A stretch of 64,000 nucleotides of DNA, from positions 2,421,501 to 2,485,500 of the forward strand of contig NZ_CP035544.1 of the NCBI RefSeq assembly GCF_004139715.1. The letters are read 5' to 3'. A model generated the notes under the pieces. The model worked only from the letters and a program-made list of their open reading frames with translations. It was not told the origin of the DNA and searched no databases. The translations under genes were made by a program, and so were the position numbers. Of this stretch, positions 60,202 to 64,000 are shown piece after piece (within the stretch, counting starts at the first letter, position 1; each line of letters opens with the position of its first letter). The stretch is from Muriicola soli (GTDB taxonomy: Bacteria > Bacteroidota > Bacteroidia > Flavobacteriales > Flavobacteriaceae).

Positions 60202-63200
60202 ATGAAGATTACACTACTAAAAAGTCTTATGCTGGTTGGAGCGATCTTGAGCTTCGGATTGGTTAAGGCGCAAGACGTATCAGGTACTGTTTCTGATGCT
60301 ACTGGACCACTACCCGGGGCCAGCGTTGTAGTACAAGGTACTACGAATGGTACCCAAACAGACTTTGATGGTAACTATAGTTTAAGTAATGTCAGCAGCG
60401 ATGCTGTACTTGTTGTAAGTTACATCGGCTACAAAACACAAGAAATTGCTGTTAATGGACGATCATCCATTAATGTAGTCCTGGAAGAAGATGCTCAGGC
60501 ATTAGACGAGGTAGTAATCATCGGGTATGGTTCTACAACAGTTAAAGATGCAACTGGAGCAGTAACAGCCGTATCATCTGAGGATTTTAACGGCGGGGTG
60601 ATTTCATCTCCTGAACAGTTAATACAAGGTAAAACCGCAGGGGTTAACATCCAGCAGACCAGTGGTGAACCGGGTGCCGGAATTTCTGTTAACATTAGGG
60701 GTTCAAACTCCGTTAGGGGTGATAACAACCCTCTCTTTGTTGTTGATGGTGTGCCACTTGCCGCCGGAAACACTTCTCCAGGCGGAGACACAGGAAGTGG
60801 TGGTAGTGCCGTAAGGAACCCATTGAACTTCTTAAACCCTTCCGATATTGAGAGTATCAGTATCCTTAAAGATGCCTCGGCAACCGCTATTTACGGTTCC
60901 AGAGGTGCAAACGGGGTTGTGATCATTACCACAAAAAGCGGAAAATCGAGTGCAGGAGGAAGAGTGGAATTCTCATCTTCCTTGAGTATTGCTACTCCAG
61001 CAAACCGATATGATCTGCTTAACAGAGAAGAATTTCTCGATGCAGTAACTCTTTACGGAGGTAATGCTTCAGCTGTTGACTTTGGCGGAAACACAGACTG
61101 GCAAGATTTTATTACCAGAACTGTTGCTTCTCAAAACCAGAATGTATCTTATTCCAATAACTATGGAAAAGGAAATATTCGTGCCACTTTTGGATACCAA
61201 AAGCAATTTGGTGTAATTGAGAAAAGTAGCTTAGAAAGAATTACAGGAAGATTAAACCTGACACATCGTTTCCTGGATGATAAATTAACCTTAGGAATAC
61301 AAGCTACACTTTCTCGTGTTAATGATGAGACTGCACCGCTTAGTGGTGGAGCCGGATTCCGTGGGGATATATTGGGTGCCAGTTATTCGGCAAACCCGAC
61401 CTGGGGTTCAACCCCATCCTTTACTGATGGAGGAACTCAAATTAAGCCGGCTAATTACTTAGCCTTCACTCAGAACGAAACTAATACCGACAGGATATTG
61501 CTTAATGGTTCTGTCGATTATAAGTTTACTCCTGAACTTACAGGTAAAATAAACGTCGGTTATGATAAATCTGAAGGTGAGAACACCTCAGTACTTTCGC
61601 GTGACCTGTTGAATTTTGACGGAATTTCCGGACTTGGATTAGGTTTTTATAACACTCTTTTCAGGGAGAACCACTTATTGGAAGCAACTTTGAATTTCAA
61701 GAAAGACTTTGGTAACTCCAATATTGATGCACTTGTAGGATATTCCTTCCAGGATTTCAATGTTAGTGGAAGAAATTCTCAAGGTCGAGGTTTTGGAACC
61801 AACGAACTTAATCAAATGGGTGCAGACCTTCGTGAAACTGTGAATAACGCAGGAAGGAGCATAGATGGAACATACCAACAGTACTATTACGGTGAAAACA
61901 CATCCGGTCTAATAGTAAACAGACTACAGCCTATCGTAGTTGCCGGTGAAGATGTTGGATTTGGGTTTAATAAATTGGTTAGGGCCATGACGGCAGACAC
62001 CTTTAATAACACAGATGAATTACAGTCGTTCTTCGCACGTGTTAATTACTCGTTGTCTAATAAGTACTTATTTACAGCTACTGTAAGAGCAGATGGTTCT
62101 TCAAGGTTCGGTCCTGAAAACCAATACGGATACTTCCCTTCCGGTGCATTTGCCTGGAAAATCAATGAAGAAGATTTTGTCGGAGACAATGTATCTACTT
62201 TAAAACTGCGTTTGAGTGGTGGTCTGGTAGGTAACCAGGAAGGTCTTGGGTACGGTAACTTTGTTGCCAGACAGCGATTTGGCGGAATAGGTACGCAAAC
62301 AAACCTTACTGTAAATCCTAGTGGTCTGGCCATTGTTGCAACAGATGTTCCTGATCTGAAATGGGAAGAAACATTAAACCTAAACGTTGGTTTCGACTTT
62401 GGATTCTCCAATGACAGACTTTCAGGTAGTATCGATGTTTACCGTAACGAAACTAACGACCTTTTACTGAGGACTCCTCCTGCAGCTCCTGCAGTGGATC
62501 CATTCCAGTTTGGTAACGTAGATGCCACTATCCTTAACCAGGGTATTGAATTCGCCTTAGCTTACGACTTTATTCAGTCTGAGAATACAACCTTCTCTGC
62601 TGCCTTTAATATTGCTTATAACGAGAATGAGGTTCAGGATTTTGCCAGTGCGATTAACACAGGTGAAATTAACGGACAGGGACTTTCAGGTGCTTTCGCT
62701 CAGCGATTTGAAGCCGGAAGATCATTATTCTCTTATTACATGGCTATTTTCGAAGGCTTTGACAGCAATGGATTCCCGATTTATCAGGATGTAGATGGTA
62801 ACGGAGTGGGAGATCCTATTGCCGACCAGACATTCGTTGGTGAGGATGCCCTACCGGATATTACTTCTGGACTATCATTGAACTTCTCAACCGGCAACTG
62901 GGATGCTTCGGCATATTTCTCAGGTCAGTTTGGCTTCTCTGTATACAATAACACAAGAAACGGTTTCTTTACAGGAGGTGCCATCAACAACGCACGTAAT
63001 GTTACTCAGGATGTAATCGCTTCCGGAGAGAACGGTGGTGCATCTGCAGATGTTTCTACAAGATTCCTTGAAAAAGGTGATTTTGTTCGTCTTCAGAACG
63101 CAACCCTTGGGTATAATGTGCCTCTAACTGGTGACGGCCTTTTCAAAACCCTAAGATTGTCATTAACCGGTCAGAATTTATTCCTTATTACTGATTACTC

Positions 63201-63327
63201 TGGTCTGGATCCTGAAGTTACTGTTCCTACTGGTGACCTCGGTTCCGGAGTTCCTACAAGAGGAATCGACTGGGCAGCGTTCCCAAATCCAAGGACAATA
63301 ACTTTTGGTCTTAATGCATCATTTTAA
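60202..63327 (+). CDS. susC: SusC/RagA TonB-linked outer-membrane transporter
   Basis: 1041 residues. Signal peptide SLMLVGAILSFGLVKA, then a carboxypeptidase-regulatory-like domain (about 25-100: VSGTVSDATGPLPGASVVV, TDFDGNYSLSNV), TonB box region DEVVIIGYGS (about 111-120), plug domain (NIRGSNSVRGDNNPLFVVDG) and a 22-strand-type beta-barrel ending ITFGLNASF. It imports oligosaccharides captured by SusD. By context the cargo is maltooligosaccharide. It is first in its operon, directly after the regulator and operator. Confidence 0.96.
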   Translation: MKITLLKSLMLVGAILSFGLVKAQDVSGTVSDATGPLPGASVVVQGTTNGTQTDFDGNYSLSNVSSDAVLVVSYIGYKTQEIAVNGRSSINVVLEEDAQALDEVVIIGYGSTTVKDATGAVTAVSSEDFNGGVISSPEQLIQGKTAGVNIQQTSGEPGAGISVNIRGSNSVRGDNNPLFVVDGVPLAAGNTSPGGDTGSGGSAVRNPLNFLNPSDIESISILKDASATAIYGSRGANGVVIITTKSGKSSAGGRVEFSSSLSIATPANRYDLLNREEFLDAVTLYGGNASAVDFGGNTDWQDFITRTVASQNQNVSYSNNYGKGNIRATFGYQKQFGVIEKSSLERITGRLNLTHRFLDDKLTLGIQATLSRVNDETAPLSGGAGFRGDILGASYSANPTWGSTPSFTDGGTQIKPANYLAFTQNETNTDRILLNGSVDYKFTPELTGKINVGYDKSEGENTSVLSRDLLNFDGISGLGLGFYNTLFRENHLLEATLNFKKDFGNSNIDALVGYSFQDFNVSGRNSQGRGFGTNELNQMGADLRETVNNAGRSIDGTYQQYYYGENTSGLIVNRLQPIVVAGEDVGFGFNKLVRAMTADTFNNTDELQSFFARVNYSLSNKYLFTATVRADGSSRFGPENQYGYFPSGAFAWKINEEDFVGDNVSTLKLRLSGGLVGNQEGLGYGNFVARQRFGGIGTQTNLTVNPSGLAIVATDVPDLKWEETLNLNVGFDFGFSNDRLSGSIDVYRNETNDLLLRTPPAAPAVDPFQFGNVDATILNQGIEFALAYDFIQSENTTFSAAFNIAYNENEVQDFASAINTGEINGQGLSGAFAQRFEAGRSLFSYYMAIFEGFDSNGFPIYQDVDGNGVGDPIADQTFVGEDALPDITSGLSLNFSTGNWDASAYFSGQFGFSVYNNTRNGFFTGGAINNARNVTQDVIASGENGGASADVSTRFLEKGDFVRLQNATLGYNVPLTGDGLFKTLRLSLTGQNLFLITDYSGLDPEVTVPTGDLGSGVPTRGIDWAAFPNPRTITFGLNASF

Positions 63328-63347
63328 TTAAAAAAAAGTTGAAAATC

Positions 63348-64000
63348 ATGAAAAGAATTCAAATCAAAATTTATTTACTCACACTAGCTTCTGTGGTAGG
63401 ACTAACAGCTTGTACCAATCTGGAGATCGAAGAAACTGATTCTATTATCAGTGAAGGATTTCAGGGACTTGCCGATCCTTCCTCTGCGATTGACGGACTC
63501 TACAGTAGCGTAGGTGGACAATATGGTGATCAGGCAAATTTCTTTGCCCTTCAGGAAGTAACCACCGATGCAGCCTTGGTTCCTACAAGAGGAACAGACT
63601 GGGGTGATAACGGTCTTTGGAGAGTATTGCACAACCATGCATGGAATTCAGAACACGCCTTTATAGGTACTGTATGGAATCAATTTAATGCTAACCAGCT
63701 ACAGGCTTCTCAGGTCCTGGACTCAAGGAGTAATCCTTCTGCCCAGAATATTGGAGATGCGAGTTTCCTTAGAGCTTGGAGTATGTGGGTTATTTTAGAC
63801 AATTACGGACAGGTGCCATTTAGGGATACATCACTTCCTTCTTCAACCTTGCCTGAAGTGTTGACCGGACAAGCTGCTGTCGATTTTATCCTGGCAGATC
63901 TTGATCAGGCAATAGCTAACTTGCCATCAACAGCGGCACTGAGTAGTGATCTAGGTAGAGGAAGCAAAGCAGCGGCGCGTTACTTAAAGGCTAAAGTGCT
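63348..64000 (+). CDS. susD: SusD/RagB glycan-binding lipoprotein, truncated by the window end
   Basis: The ATG at 63348 opens a frame still open at 64000 (217 codons visible). The N terminus is a lipoprotein signal with lipobox LTAC (Cys about residue 22). SusD features are DPSSAIDGLYSSVGG, FLRAWSMWVILDNYGQVPFR and GSKAAARYLKAKVL, the last being the first TPR-like helix pair. It is the surface glycan-binding partner of the preceding SusC, 20 bases away. The rest lies beyond the window. Confidence 0.93.
   Translation, partial: MKRIQIKIYLLTLASVVGLTACTNLEIEETDSIISEGFQGLADPSSAIDGLYSSVGGQYGDQANFFALQEVTTDAALVPTRGTDWGDNGLWRVLHNHAWNSEHAFIGTVWNQFNANQLQASQVLDSRSNPSAQNIGDASFLRAWSMWVILDNYGQVPFRDTSLPSSTLPEVLTGQAAVDFILADLDQAIANLPSTAALSSDLGRGSKAAARYLKAKV

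Noticed and set aside
51911-63327. Starch locus as a new type of polysaccharide system
   Set aside because: SusC/SusD, GH13, GH65 and beta-phosphoglucomutase form a known maltose/alpha-glucan arrangement in marine Bacteroidota; only the operator is worth a second look.

Overview
The window looks like chromosome of a marine member of the Flavobacteriaceae (Bacteroidota). The evidence is a SusC/SusD pair, promoters of the TTG-(17-23)-TAnnTTTG type, a GYDIA-type GHMP kinase beside HMG-CoA reductase, a UbiA-mevalonate kinase-mevalonate decarboxylase block, an arginine operon built around an N-acyl-ornithine carbamoyltransferase, and an arsenosugar-type cluster. No phage, insertion sequence or CRISPR array was seen.

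Layout. 1-1.6 kb: end of a mevalonate operon (HMG-CoA reductase, GYDIA kinase). 1.6-9.4 kb, minus strand: an envelope operon of coaX, an outer-membrane protein, a TPR protein, lptC, a small membrane protein, a CNNM/CBS protein and a PpiD-like foldase. 9.4-9.9 kb: tRNA-Phe with its promoter and terminator, then a pair of 52-bp hairpin repeats. 10-17.3 kb: mixed accessory genes, including a coiled-coil pair followed by a Rab-like GTPase remnant and a decayed outer-membrane protein gene. 17.4-20.6 kb: pabB-pabC and a GH32 fructanase. 20.6-25 kb: an arsenosugar-type operon (rhodanese, TIGR04282 transferase, purine nucleoside phosphorylase, ArsM, DUF547, TIGR04283 glycosyltransferase) with no ArsS radical SAM gene. 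26-32.8 kb: a flavoprotein, a polyferredoxin-like membrane protein and three glycosyltransferases that may extend that locus into lipid glycosylation.

32.8-42.4 kb: a compact arginine operon (GNAT, argG, argC, proC, argD, argF', argB, argE, argH) with mostly overlapping or near-abutting genes, preceded by a 27-codon open frame ending in three consecutive Arg codons. This is a candidate attenuation leader and, in my view, the most interesting signal here. A BLUF photoreceptor gene follows. 42.4-46.3 kb, minus: rluB, then the mevalonate/prenyl block. 46.4-51.9 kb: tspO, glpK-glpF, a BaiN-like flavoprotein, a glycerophosphodiesterase and a small membrane protein. 51.9-64 kb: a maltose/alpha-glucan utilization locus with two GH13 enzymes, GH65 maltose phosphorylase, beta-phosphoglucomutase, a LacI regulator with a palindromic candidate operator, SusC, and a SusD truncated by the window end.

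Quality caution. Three otherwise normal genes (outer-membrane protein at 7.4-8.6 kb, DUF547 at 23.6-24.3 kb, BaiN-like at 49.2-50.5 kb) carry four single-base losses, every one in a homopolymer. This pattern fits sequencing error better than gene decay. All function names rest on motif recognition by eye, with no database search.
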